Below, one piece after another: positions 1 to 8,243 of a stretch of DNA of 52,380 nucleotides (the first letter of the stretch is position 1; every line of letters starts with the position of its first letter). This stretch comes from Pirellulaceae bacterium. GTDB lineage: Bacteria > Planctomycetota > Planctomycetia > Pirellulales > Pirellulaceae. The notes below the pieces were generated by a model. It was not told where the DNA came from. It searched no databases and worked only from the letters and a program-made list of their open reading frames with translations. The translations under genes were made by a program, and so were the position numbers. The stretch spans positions 1 to 52,380 of the forward strand of contig JAHDXO010000068.1 in the NCBI GenBank assembly GCA_023382975.1. Reading direction: 5' to 3'.

Positions 1-74
1 AAACCCGAAAACAAAAGTTGCGCAGTTCAGCGTAGTTCATTGCGCTGTACTATTAGGATCGGCCAATAGATTAC

Positions 75-150
75 TGTCGGATTTTCAATGTGGTCATCAC
101 GCTCCGCCGTGATGACGTGTCGTCACGGCGGAGCGTGACGACTACAAATT
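75..150. repeat. Dispersed palindromic repeat, copy 1
   Basis: Two facing palindromic units of the type CATCACGCTCCGCCGTGATG and CGTCACGGCGGAGCGTGACG lie here, followed by ACTACAAATT. A close relative, with one extra unit, lies at about 41355-41460, and the flanking words (GTCGGATT, ATGTGGTCATCACGCTCC, GACGACTACA) are also shared. This identifies an interspersed repeat family rather than a local terminator. Nothing else is visible in bases 1-218. Confidence 0.8.
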
Positions 151-218
151 CCGCACAATTATTTTATTGCCGATCCTTACCCGACCGACGCTTTCGCGGA
201 CAAATCAGTGATGCCGCT

Positions 219-983
219 TCAGTCTTCGCCCTTCTCCGCGATCACAAGCATCTCGAAGTCGTTGGGAGTCAGGGCGTGTTCGCGGCTGAACTGGCCCAGG
301 CGGCCGCCGAAGATGTCCACCTTGGCGAATCCCGCGGTGTTCAACAGCCAACGCAATTCGGCGGGAGTGTAGTAGCGCTCGTTGGTTTGGACCGTATGCG
401 ACTGGCCCGCATCGTCGGTGAACGTCAGTTCGGCCTGCTCTCGGAAAGTCAGCAGATCGAACGTCAGTTTGTCGATCACCTCACCGGCCCCGTTTGCGTT
501 GAGAAGCTCCTGGACGGAGTGATACAGCGGATACAAGGCATTGAGCGTTGTGAACAGCAATTTGGCGCCGGACCGCAACGCCGCGGCGGCATGCACGAGC
601 ACGGCGTAGTTCAGCTCGTCGGTTTCCATCAACGAAAACGCGCCTTCACAGATCATGATCGCCGCGTCAAACTCCTGTTGGAAGTGCGCCTGAGTCGCGT
701 TCCGGCGTTGAAAATCCACGGCCACGCCGGCGGCTGCGGCTTTTTCGCGGGCACGGGTCAATTGAGCTTCGGAAAGATCGATGCCCGTCACCCGATAACC
801 TCGCCGGGCGAGTTCGATCGCATGGCGGCCCGTCCCGCAGCCAATATCCAAGATCCGTCGGGTACGCTCGAACCCGAGCTCCCGTTCCACGAAGTCCACC
901 TCACCTACGGTTCCCTGCGTAAAGGGTTCCTTATCGTAGGTTTCGGCATAATTGGCGAAAAACGTTTCATACCAGGGAGTCAT
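219..983 (-). CDS. Class I SAM-dependent methyltransferase
   Basis: Predicted cytoplasmic 254-residue methyltransferase. Motif I, ILDIGCGTGRH (about residues 44-54), and the acidic end of strand beta2, VTGIDLS (Asp69), form the S-adenosylmethionine site of a Rossmann-type class I enzyme. The length is normal for a stand-alone Methyltransf_11/25-like protein, with a C-terminal half rich in beta strands (ERYYTPAELRWLLNTAGF) that is typical of small-molecule methyltransferases. The ATG at 983 is preceded by GGAAGAGCAAC, an acceptable ribosome site. It lies downstream of feoB on the same strand, 152 bases away, so co-transcription is possible but not required. The substrate cannot be read from the sequence. 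The fold is secure; the exact family is not. Confidence 0.85.
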   Translation of the reverse strand: MTPWYETFFANYAETYDKEPFTQGTVGEVDFVERELGFERTRRILDIGCGTGRHAIELARRGYRVTGIDLSEAQLTRAREKAAAAGVAVDFQRRNATQAHFQQEFDAAIMICEGAFSLMETDELNYAVLVHAAAALRSGAKLLFTTLNALYPLYHSVQELLNANGAGEVIDKLTFDLLTFREQAELTFTDDAGQSHTVQTNERYYTPAELRWLLNTAGFAKVDIFGGRLGQFSREHALTPNDFEMLVIAEKGED

Positions 984-1135
984 GTTGCTCTTCCGCTCTC
1001 AAGAGTTCGCTGCTGTTGTGGGTCGGCGATATTGTAGTCCGCCGGAGGCTCAACGCACATCCCGCCCGGGAAGAGCGAGGAACCGGTGGCTAGCGCCGTT
1101 CCGCTCAATGATTCTTCTTCCGATACGTGCAACGA

Positions 1136-3424
1136 TCAGGCGGCTGCGAACAACATGCCGACGTGGTAGGTGAGCAAGGCGCCGACGTAGGCCAGCGAGG
1201 TCATGTAGGCGAAGGTGAAGACGGGCCAGCGCCAGGTTTGGGTCTCGCGGCGGATGACGGCCAGGGTGGCGGCGCACTGGGCGCACAGGGCGTAGAAGAC
1301 CATCAGCGAAAGGGCGACCGGCAGGTTGAAGACCCGCCGTTCCGTTCCCGGCCAAGTTGCCGACCGGAGCGTGTCGCGGAGCGACTCCGAGGTCTCGTCT
1401 TGCCCTTCGCCCAAATGGTAGATCACGCCCAGCGTGCCCACCACAACCTCGCGGGCGGGAAACGACGCGATGACCGCGCAGCCGATCCGCCAGTCCCAGC
1501 CCAAGGGCCGCACCAGCGGTTCGATCAAGTGCCCGCCGCGGGCGAGAAAACTCTGTTCCATGTAAGCGCCCGCCACGTCGGCCGAGATCTCCGCCCGCAG
1601 ATCCGCCTGGTGCGACTCAATCTCGTCCAACGCTGCGGCGCGTGCCTGTTCTGTCAAATCCGTCTGCTCGCGGAGCTGTTCGGCGCGTTGCTCCAACTCA
1701 GCGATTCGGTCCGCATAGGCCGCCCGCACCGCCGCGCCGATCTCGGGCGAATGAGGAAAATAAGCGGCGGCCCAAACCAGCACCGCGACGGCCAAAATCA
1801 GCGTCCCGGCCCCGCTGATGAACGACCAGCCGTTCTCCCCCATGCGGCGCAAGACCGTTCCCAGCGACGGCACTTTGTAGTTGGGCAATTCCATGATGAA
1901 GGCCGGTGTTTGACCGTGCAGGAACGTGCGTTTGAGAAGCCAGGCGGCCAGCACCGCCGTGACCATGCCCAGCAGATACAACGACAGCATGGTCAGGCCT
2001 TGCAGACCTAACCAACCGCCCAGCCAACGGTAATCGGGAACAAAGGCGGCGATCAGCAGCGTGTACACGGGCAGCCGGGCGCTGCACGTCATCAGGGGCG
2101 CGACCAGAATCGTCACCAGACGGTCCCGCCGATCCTCGATCACCCGTGTGGCCATGATCCCCGGCACGGCGCAGGCGAACGAAGAAAGCAGCGGAATGAA
2201 CGATTTGCCGCTCAGTCCGACGCGGACCATCAAACGGTCCATCAGGTAGGCGGCCCGAGCCATGTACCCGCAATCTTCCAACAGCGCGATGAAGAAAAAC
2301 AGGATGAGGATCTGCGGCAGAAAGACCAGTACGCTGCCCACCCCGGCCAGCACGCCGTTGACCAGCAGCGATTGCAGTGCGCCGTCCGGCAGCATCCCGC
2401 CCACCAGTTCGCCGAGCCAACCGACGGCGCCGTCGATCAGGTCCATCAGAGGCAGCGCCCAGGAGAAAATCGATTGAAAAACCAACGCCATCAGCGCGAC
2501 GAAAACGGCCGTGCCCCAGATGCGATGCATCAACAGATCGTCCAGGCGATCCGTCAGCGTCACTCGGTTTCCGGAATCGCCGGATACCGCGCCCTCCAGC
2601 ATCTTGCCTACCCACTCGTAGCGAGCTTTGGCCTCCACGGCTGGCACTGGGCAACCCGCCTCGGACAATCGCTCCCGAGCGTCGCGCACCTTGGCCAGGA
2701 ATGTACCGTTGACGCCGGGCAGCGAAGCGCGTTCCAGATAACTGCCGTGGTCCAGCAACAGACGCTCGACCAGATAGCGAGGCAACGGCGCGTCCTGCGA
2801 GGCCGAGTCGCGCAAACGGTCCTGCAAATCCCGTTGCAGTCCGGCTACCTCCTGCCGAAACGCCTCGGGAAACGGCAGTTCGGAAACCGCTGCGTCCCGG
2901 TCCAACGCCTGCTGAAGCGCCTGCTTGAGCGTGTCCAGGCCAACTCGCCGATGAGCCTGAAGTTGCACCACCGGGACTCCCAGTCGCTTCTGCAACAGGT
3001 CGACATCCACGCTGAGGCCGTGGTCCGCGGCCAAATCCATCATGTTCAAGACGACGACGGTCGGCACGCCGAGCTCGATGGCTTGACTGACCAGATACAG
3101 ATTCCGCTCCAGCTTGCTCGCGTCGACCACGCACAGGATGACGTCCGGCGCGGCGACGTCGGCGCGGCGGCCCAGCAGCACGTCCACCGTCACCATTTCG
3201 TCGGGCGAGCGCGGGGCCAGGCTATACGTGCCGGGCAGATCGACCAGCGCGAACCGCTGGCCGCCCAGGTGCAGGTGCCCGATCTTCTTTTCGACCGTCA
3301 CGCCGGGATAGTTGCCCACGTGCTGACGGACGTCGGCCAGCGCATTGAACAACGTCGACTTGCCCGTGTTCGGATTGCCAAGCAGCGCGACGGTGACCGT
3401 GCCGGTTTCCTGAAGGCTAGACAT
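1136..3424 (-). CDS. feoB: Ferrous iron transporter FeoB
   Basis: Inner-membrane Fe(II) permease of about 762 residues with an N-terminal G protein. GNPNTGKST (residues 16-24, G1), the G2 region GNYPGVTVEKK, DLPGTYSL (G3) and NMMD (G4) are all present. A helical guanine-dissociation-inhibitor-like segment follows, then a C-terminal half with two Gate domains (FLPQILILFFFIALLEDCGYMAR region; SFACAVPGIMATR) and about 8-10 hydrophobic helices. I chose the ATG at 3424 (MSSLQETG). A TTG at 3457 would extend it by 11 residues and overlap feoA, which fits the family N-terminus less well. feoA lies 22 bases upstream on the same strand, so the two form an operon. No FeoC-like gene is seen. Length and motifs match full-length FeoB. 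Confidence 0.96.
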   Translation of the reverse strand: MSSLQETGTVTVALLGNPNTGKSTLFNALADVRQHVGNYPGVTVEKKIGHLHLGGQRFALVDLPGTYSLAPRSPDEMVTVDVLLGRRADVAAPDVILCVVDASKLERNLYLVSQAIELGVPTVVVLNMMDLAADHGLSVDVDLLQKRLGVPVVQLQAHRRVGLDTLKQALQQALDRDAAVSELPFPEAFRQEVAGLQRDLQDRLRDSASQDAPLPRYLVERLLLDHGSYLERASLPGVNGTFLAKVRDARERLSEAGCPVPAVEAKARYEWVGKMLEGAVSGDSGNRVTLTDRLDDLLMHRIWGTAVFVALMALVFQSIFSWALPLMDLIDGAVGWLGELVGGMLPDGALQSLLVNGVLAGVGSVLVFLPQILILFFFIALLEDCGYMARAAYLMDRLMVRVGLSGKSFIPLLSSFACAVPGIMATRVIEDRRDRLVTILVAPLMTCSARLPVYTLLIAAFVPDYRWLGGWLGLQGLTMLSLYLLGMVTAVLAAWLLKRTFLHGQTPAFIMELPNYKVPSLGTVLRRMGENGWSFISGAGTLILAVAVLVWAAAYFPHSPEIGAAVRAAYADRIAELEQRAEQLREQTDLTEQARAAALDEIESHQADLRAEISADVAGAYMEQSFLARGGHLIEPLVRPLGWDWRIGCAVIASFPAREVVVGTLGVIYHLGEGQDETSESLRDTLRSATWPGTERRVFNLPVALSLMVFYALCAQCAATLAVIRRETQTWRWPVFTFAYMTSLAYVGALLTYHVGMLFAAA

Positions 3425-3446
3425 GATGGACAGTTTCGAAATGGAT

Positions 3447-3683
3447 TCAGATCCCAACCACGGGCCGCACCCAGATGTCCAGGCCAGCGTTCTGCCGGAA
3501 ACACAGCTTGTGACCGGCCAAGCGGAGCACGCACGGACTTCCCGAACGAACCATCTGGACCTTGGTTCCGCGGCACATGCCTAGTTCGTGAAGTCGATGC
3601 ACTTGACTGGGATCGCCGGAAATCTGCCCGATTTCGGCAGTCTGACCGGCGGCGAGGCAACGCAGAGGAATTAAATCATGCAC
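3447..3683 (-). CDS. feoA: FeoA-like SH3-domain protein
   Basis: Small cytoplasmic protein of 78 residues with the FeoA SH3-like fold, which in the family binds and supports FeoB during Fe(II) uptake. The pattern RLHELGMCRGTKVQMV followed by a short beta-rich tail (VLRLAGHKLCFRQN) is the typical FeoA signature. The start is a GTG at 3683. The ribosome site is weak (GGA about 10 bases upstream). It is the first gene of the feoAB operon, 22 bases before feoB. A Fur-box-like palindrome lies at 3720-3736, so iron-dependent repression is likely. Length is normal for the family (75-85 residues). Confidence 0.9.
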   Translation of the reverse strand: MHDLIPLRCLAAGQTAEIGQISGDPSQVHRLHELGMCRGTKVQMVRSGSPCVLRLAGHKLCFRQNAGLDIWVRPVVGI

Positions 3684-3719
3684 GGCACGAGTTCCAGGAG
3701 AGCACTGAATCGCGGGAAA

Positions 3720-3736
3720 GTGAGACTGTATCTCAC
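3720..3736 (-). promoter_or_regulatory. Candidate Fur box upstream of feoAB
   Basis: GTGAGACTGTATCTCAC is a 6-5-6 palindrome. Its central 15 bases match 12 of 15 positions of the classical 7-1-7 Fur site TGAGAATGATTCTCA. It ends 37 bases before the feoA start codon, a position where a repressor would block transcription or initiation. The adjoining bases 3735-3752 read as GAT-type hexamers on the minus strand. That iron regulates this operon is an inference. Confidence 0.5.
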
Positions 3737-3819
3737 TATCGTCATCGATATCATACCCCGTGCAGCCCGCTTCGGCAACGAGTAGAATCGGGCCAATTCG
3801 AAGAGAACAGGAGAATACG

Positions 3820-5145
3820 GTGCTGACCCAGAATCAACTGCAAGTCACAACGCTTGGCGAATGCCGCATCCAATCCCCTCTTCAGGGGTCAAAGCGGGTT
3901 GTTTTTGTCAGTGAAAACAAACGCGTGCGGTTTCACGACAAGATCGGCATCGACGTGCCAAGCGAAGAAGCCGACCTGTCCTTCGAGGAAGCCGGTCCGC
4001 AGCGGATGATCTACTTCGACCCGGCGAAGACGACGGCGGCGGTCGTCACCTGCGGCGGCCTGTCGCCAGGGTTGAACAATGTGATTCGGGCCATCTATTC
4101 CGAATTGAGGCACAACTACGGCGTGCCGAAAGTCCTGGGAATCCGCAACGGATATCAAGGCCTGAACCCCGCCGTGGGCCAACCGCCGATCGAATTGACG
4201 AGCGAATCGGTGGAGGAGATTCACAAACTGGGTGGGACCGTCCTGGGGACTTCGCGCGGGCCGCAAGAGCCGACGGTGGTGGTCGATTTTCTCGAGAGCC
4301 AGCGGATCGACATCCTGTTTTGCATCGGCGGCGACGGGACGCAGCGCGGGGCGCACGCGATCTCCCAAGAGATCGCTCGGCGGGGACTTGCCAAATCGGT
4401 GATCGGAATCCCCAAGACGATCGACAATGACATTCCGTTTGTTTGGATGACCTTCGGGTATCAGACTAGCCTGGAGGTCGCTCAGGACGTCTTGCGTGGA
4501 GCGCATGTCGAGGCGAAGGGGGCGCCGAACGGGATCGCGATCGTCAAGTTGATGGGACGCCATGCGGGATTCATCGCGGCCGGTGCGGCCGTCGCCAGTG
4601 ATGAAGCGAATTTCGTGCTCGTGCCCGAGATTGCGTTTCCTCTGAACGGCGAAGACGGGTTGCTGGCATCGCTGCGGCGGCGGATGGAGCGGCGAGGCCA
4701 TGCCTTGATCGTCGTTGCCGAAGGCGCCGGACAGCATCTGGTCAATGCTCCCGATTCGCGACTGCGGCGGGATGCGTCGGAGAACGTCCAGTTCGACGAC
4801 ATCGGAGTGCTGCTGCGCGACCGGATCAAGGATTACTTCGACGAGATTGGCGTGCCGGTCTGCATCAAGTACATCGACCCCAGCTACATCATCCGCAGCG
4901 TGCCTGCCAATACTTGGGATCGGATCTTGGCCAATCAAATGGGCCGCTTCGCGGCACACGCCGGCATGGCAGGCCGGACGGATACGCTGATCGGCCTGCT
5001 GCACAACGAGTTGATCCACGTTCCGTTGCAGACCGCGACCGCTCTGAAGCGGCAACTGGATCTGGAGAGCGATCTGTGGATGGCCGTGCTCAGTTCGACG
5101 GGCCAGCCGAGATGGTGCGGCGGGGAGGGAACGTTCGACGCGTGA
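3820..5145 (+). CDS. 6-phosphofructokinase (Gly104/Lys124 type)
   Basis: Phosphorylates fructose 6-phosphate to the 1,6-bisphosphate in glycolysis; cytoplasmic, 441 residues. Seen: CGGLSPGLNNVIRA (78-91), the nucleotide loop GGDGT (170-174), the catalytic PKTIDND (198-204, base Asp202), and the sugar-binding MGRHAGFIA. The start is the GTG at 3820, with AGGAG six bases upstream. A GTG at 3760 would add 20 non-conserved residues. Substrate: pyrophosphate enzymes carry Asp and Lys at E. coli positions 104 and 124, and bacterial ATP enzymes carry Gly and Gly. This protein has Gly173 and Lys199, the combination found in the long ATP-using plant/trypanosome-type clade. ATP is therefore more likely than pyrophosphate, but unproven. 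The 65-residue N-terminal extension also fits that clade. It converges on the V-ATPase operon. Confidence 0.9.
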   Translation: MLTQNQLQVTTLGECRIQSPLQGSKRVVFVSENKRVRFHDKIGIDVPSEEADLSFEEAGPQRMIYFDPAKTTAAVVTCGGLSPGLNNVIRAIYSELRHNYGVPKVLGIRNGYQGLNPAVGQPPIELTSESVEEIHKLGGTVLGTSRGPQEPTVVVDFLESQRIDILFCIGGDGTQRGAHAISQEIARRGLAKSVIGIPKTIDNDIPFVWMTFGYQTSLEVAQDVLRGAHVEAKGAPNGIAIVKLMGRHAGFIAAGAAVASDEANFVLVPEIAFPLNGEDGLLASLRRRMERRGHALIVVAEGAGQHLVNAPDSRLRRDASENVQFDDIGVLLRDRIKDYFDEIGVPVCIKYIDPSYIIRSVPANTWDRILANQMGRFAAHAGMAGRTDTLIGLLHNELIHVPLQTATALKRQLDLESDLWMAVLSSTGQPRWCGGEGTFDA

Positions 5146-5163
5146 CCTTTGGAGAAACGCGAC

Positions 5164-5199
5164 GGGGACGCATGGCACTCGTGCGCCCCATGCGTCCCC
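5164..5199. terminator. Perfect 12-bp hairpin between convergent genes
   Basis: GGGGACGCATGG (5164-5175) and CCATGCGTCCCC (5188-5199) pair perfectly around a 12-base loop, midway between the stops of the phosphofructokinase and the V-ATPase K gene. No T run follows on either side, so it may be a bidirectional stem, an mRNA-stabilising structure or a copy of a palindromic repeat rather than a classical terminator. Confidence 0.5.
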
Positions 5200-5232
5200 T
5201 CTGCTCCTGCCGCTGGTCTTCCATTCCAGCGT

Positions 5233-5772
5233 TTACGATGCGCTGGGGATCATGCCCAGCATGAACACCATCGTGAAGATTCCGACCGTCTCGACGATGC
5301 CCATCGCGATGATGACGAAGGCAAAGCCTTTGCCCTCTCCGTCGCTCAGAGCGCGGATGCCCGCGGCGCCGATCATGCCTTGCATCCAGGCGGAGAGCAT
5401 TTCGCCCATGCCGGTAGCGATCCCGATGCCCAGCAGCAAACCGGACTCGGCAATCGTCACTTCCATGTTCGAGAACACGGCCCGCATGTTGTTCATCACG
5501 ATCATGGCGTACAGCGTCTGGCTGATGGGCATGCCGACGAGGATGATGTAGGTAAAGCTCAGATTGCGTCCCGCGCGGGCTTCCTTGGCCCAGGCTCCAG
5601 CGGCCGCTTGGCCCGCCATGCCGATGCCGATCGCGCTGCCCAGCGCCCCCATCCCCAGCGCCAACACGTCGCCCATCTCCGCGAGGAACCGCCAGAAGTT
5701 CGGTTCCGCCGCACCGAAGAGCAGTGGCAGACTGGCCATCAAAAACCCGCAAGACGCCCCGTACATTGTCAT
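5233..5772 (-). CDS. atpK: V-type ATPase subunit K (c-ring proteolipid)
   Basis: Membrane rotor subunit of 179 residues made of two fused hairpins (four helices, about 10-30/35-60, 70-95, 105-140, 148-172), like Enterococcus NtpK. Aligning by eye to NtpK, the Na+ ligands Thr64, Gln65, Gln110 and Glu139 correspond to Ser84 and Gln85 (MPISQTLY), Gln131 (WMQGMIGAAGIRAL) and Glu161 (GIVETVGIF). The ring therefore keeps one carboxylate per four helices and a Na+-type ligand set. It is the last gene of the operon, starting two bases after atpI stops. AGGAG lies nine bases before the ATG. Function is secure; ion specificity is inferred. Confidence 0.93.
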   Translation of the reverse strand: MTMYGASCGFLMASLPLLFGAAEPNFWRFLAEMGDVLALGMGALGSAIGIGMAGQAAAGAWAKEARAGRNLSFTYIILVGMPISQTLYAMIVMNNMRAVFSNMEVTIAESGLLLGIGIATGMGEMLSAWMQGMIGAAGIRALSDGEGKGFAFVIIAMGIVETVGIFTMVFMLGMIPSAS

Positions 5773-5774
5773 CG

Positions 5775-7541
5775 TTAAAACTCCTGACTGGTTCGTTGTG
5801 AGAAGGGACTATATCGATATCCCGTCCATTGCATGCCGAGATTGTTACAGAATTCAAGCATATTGAGCCGGACCCCATGTGCAAACATGGCGATCAGCGC
5901 CAAGCCCAAGTTCAGACTGTGCCCGAAGAGCAGCACGACCAACGCCAACGGCCAGAACTCGAGGTCCGAGGCCATCGAATTGAAGCTGGTGGCCAAGACG
6001 CTGCTTGCCAGGCCCACCGCCATCAGACGCACGTAGCTGATCACGTCGGAAAACGCCGACAGCACCGATAGCGGGAAATCCCCCAAGCCCAGCAGCAGCA
6101 TTTTCCCGACGTTCTTGCTGGGATGGGCAAAAACAACCGCAAGCGTACCGCCCGCAATCAACAGATACGGCCAGGGAGTATGCCATCCCCAGGCAGACTT
6201 GAGAACGAAGTACTCGACGACGCCCAGCATGCCCCAGATGAACATCGCCCAACCGACGCGATTCAGAAAACGCAGATGGGGAAAGATGCCCACCGCCGGC
6301 CAAAGTTGAGCGATGCTCAAGTGGATGGCTCCCATCCAAAAGCTCATCCGCATCAGCAGGTTTCTCGATTGCTCGCTGAGATCGACCGGGATCAGTGGTG
6401 TGTAGAGTGCGACGCCGAAGAACGTGGCGCAGATCAAACCCCAGATCAACGTGGCGACGCTGACGATGATCATCAGGTGCGTGAAGTGCTTGCCCAACAC
6501 GGCGGACGCCTTGCCGTAGCCCAGGGTGAGGGCCAGCAGCAGGACGGCGCCGTACCCACCATCGCTGATCAAAATGGCGGTGAAAATCGGCAGCGCGATC
6601 AGGAACGGCACCGAGACGTCGAACTCGCGGTATCCAGCCACCGTCCCCAAGACCTTGAACAACCCTTCGACCGACCGCGCCCAGGCGGGACTGCGAATCA
6701 ACGTCGGGGGGACTTCATCCTCGGCCGGCGGCATGATCGTCACGGCGGCGGGCAAATCTTGCCCGGCCAGCTTCTCGGGCAACGCCTCGGAGTGCTCGGC
6801 GGGCATCCAACCCTGGAGGGCGAACAATTGATCTTTCGTCACGCCACCGTGCCGCGCGCGGACGAATTCGGCTTCGCGTTCCAGGTCAGCCAGTTCGCGG
6901 CTCATTTCGGGAACCAAATGAGCCAGTTCGGACAGGCGATGGTGGCTGGTCTTCAGCGCGGCATCGATGCGCGCCGCCTCCGCCTTGATCATCAGCACAT
7001 CGCGGTGAGGCAAGGGCAATTCGACCGCCCCTTCCGGCACTTCGATGGGACCGCCCTGGGTAGCCACCGCCACGACGATCCGGTTGCCGGGTTGCGAACC
7101 GACTTCGGCCACGCACTCCGCCTGCACTTGGCGGTAATCGTCCGCATCGATCACGTAGAATCGCACTTCGACACCGGCCCGGCGCAGATCCTCGACCTGC
7201 TCCAGTTGCATGTTGCCCCACAATTCCATCTGCTCCAATTCGTGGTGCAACAACGCCAAGCGGTTCCCGTCCTCGACGATATGCCGCTCGACGTCGATGA
7301 CTTCCTGGGCGGCCTCCAATGGACTCAGTTCCGGCGTCTCTCCCGCGGGGACGATTCCGTACAGGGCGTGCAGAGCGCGGTGCAGGTTCTGCACCTGTTC
7401 GATGGCTTTGCCATCGGAGAGGACTTGATTCGGATCGACGGGCACCAAGTGGACGACGCCCAGTTCGCGGAGTGCTTCGAGCAACTCCTCGCGGTCGCGG
7501 CAGCGCGCCGCGATGTAGACTTTGACCATCGGCACGATCAT
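5775..7541 (-). CDS. atpI: V-type ATPase subunit I (a-type stator)
   Basis: Membrane stator subunit of 588 residues that forms the ion half-channels next to the K ring. The N-terminal ~300 residues are soluble and partly coiled coil (MSRELADLEREAEFVRARHG). The C-terminal half has about seven or eight helices. The essential arginine motif SYVRLMAVGLAS (Arg505) and the second conserved arginine in GVRLNMLEF (Arg558) are present. The start ATG at 7541 overlaps the atpD stop as ATGA, so the genes are translationally coupled. The open frame continues upstream, but those residues read as atpD in another frame. Family length is normal. Confidence 0.95.
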   Translation of the reverse strand: MIVPMVKVYIAARCRDREELLEALRELGVVHLVPVDPNQVLSDGKAIEQVQNLHRALHALYGIVPAGETPELSPLEAAQEVIDVERHIVEDGNRLALLHHELEQMELWGNMQLEQVEDLRRAGVEVRFYVIDADDYRQVQAECVAEVGSQPGNRIVVAVATQGGPIEVPEGAVELPLPHRDVLMIKAEAARIDAALKTSHHRLSELAHLVPEMSRELADLEREAEFVRARHGGVTKDQLFALQGWMPAEHSEALPEKLAGQDLPAAVTIMPPAEDEVPPTLIRSPAWARSVEGLFKVLGTVAGYREFDVSVPFLIALPIFTAILISDGGYGAVLLLALTLGYGKASAVLGKHFTHLMIIVSVATLIWGLICATFFGVALYTPLIPVDLSEQSRNLLMRMSFWMGAIHLSIAQLWPAVGIFPHLRFLNRVGWAMFIWGMLGVVEYFVLKSAWGWHTPWPYLLIAGGTLAVVFAHPSKNVGKMLLLGLGDFPLSVLSAFSDVISYVRLMAVGLASSVLATSFNSMASDLEFWPLALVVLLFGHSLNLGLALIAMFAHGVRLNMLEFCNNLGMQWTGYRYSPFSQRTSQEF

Positions 7542-8194
7542 ACGTCCACCCCCCACGATTCGGTGCTGGCAGCATTCTGCGGCGCCGCTTCGAGAACCTT
7601 GGCCAATTTGCCCTTGGCGATCTTCGCGCGGCCCACCGCCGCGGCCATTTCGTCGCCCAGCCGAATCCGAATGCGGCGGATGGCTTCGCGGTCCTTGGGA
7701 ATCATGATCTTCTCGAACAGGTTGACTCGCTGAATGACCCGTGCCAGCTCGCCTTGCAGCAGCCGTTCGCCCTCGCGAAGCACTTCGAGGGCGGCGCCGC
7801 GGCGGCTCTGCTCGCGAAGATCCGCCAACGCTTCGTCGACCCAGGGCGGTGTGCCGAACAGACTGTACCGCACCCCCGAGAACTCGACGCCTTCGAACAC
7901 CGGCACCTCGACGCCCGCGACGTTCTGATGCGCCGTGCGGATCCGTTCGGGGCGCGACCACTGTTCCAACGGCACGCCGGCCCGGTCGGCCAGCACGGCG
8001 CGATACCGATCCAGTTTGGCGGCGATTTGGTCCAACGCCTGCTGCGCCTTGGTCACCTCGGCCGCCAACTCGCGCAGCGTCATCTGCAGTTGCTGCTGTT
8101 TCAGTTTCAGCATCGGCAGGTAGCGCTCGAAACGCGTCAGCCGGTCACGGCGGCGTTTGAGTTCGGGACGTGTTAGTTTGATCTTTTCAGCCAT
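7538..8194 (-). CDS. atpD: V-type ATPase subunit D (central rotor shaft)
   Basis: Cytoplasmic central-stalk subunit of 218 residues, equivalent to F-type gamma. The N-terminus KIKLTRPELKRRRDRLTRFERYLPMLKLKQQQLQ is the classic D-subunit start, and both ends are predicted long helices (residues 5-75 and about 150-205) that pair as the rotor coiled coil. It starts 49 bases after atpB stops and overlaps atpI by four bases (ATGA). No subunit F or C gene accompanies it. Confidence 0.93.
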   Translation of the reverse strand: MAEKIKLTRPELKRRRDRLTRFERYLPMLKLKQQQLQMTLRELAAEVTKAQQALDQIAAKLDRYRAVLADRAGVPLEQWSRPERIRTAHQNVAGVEVPVFEGVEFSGVRYSLFGTPPWVDEALADLREQSRRGAALEVLREGERLLQGELARVIQRVNLFEKIMIPKDREAIRRIRIRLGDEMAAAVGRAKIAKGKLAKVLEAAPQNAASTESWGVDV

Positions 8195-8243
8195 AGTCGG
8201 TCAGCAGAGACGGCGCCGGGCGCCGTCCCGGGTTCGGCAAATG

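Noticed and set aside
3424..3457. TTG start for feoB at 3457
   Set aside because: It would add 11 non-conserved residues and overlap feoA; the ATG at 3424 fits the FeoB N-terminus.
2372..3826. A 484-codon plus-strand frame over feoAB
   Set aside because: Antisense to intact feoA and feoB; the sequence is Gln/Arg/His-rich without domains.
5164..5199. Classical intrinsic terminator
   Set aside because: The stem is perfect but no T run follows on either strand, so it was kept only as a possible bidirectional hairpin.
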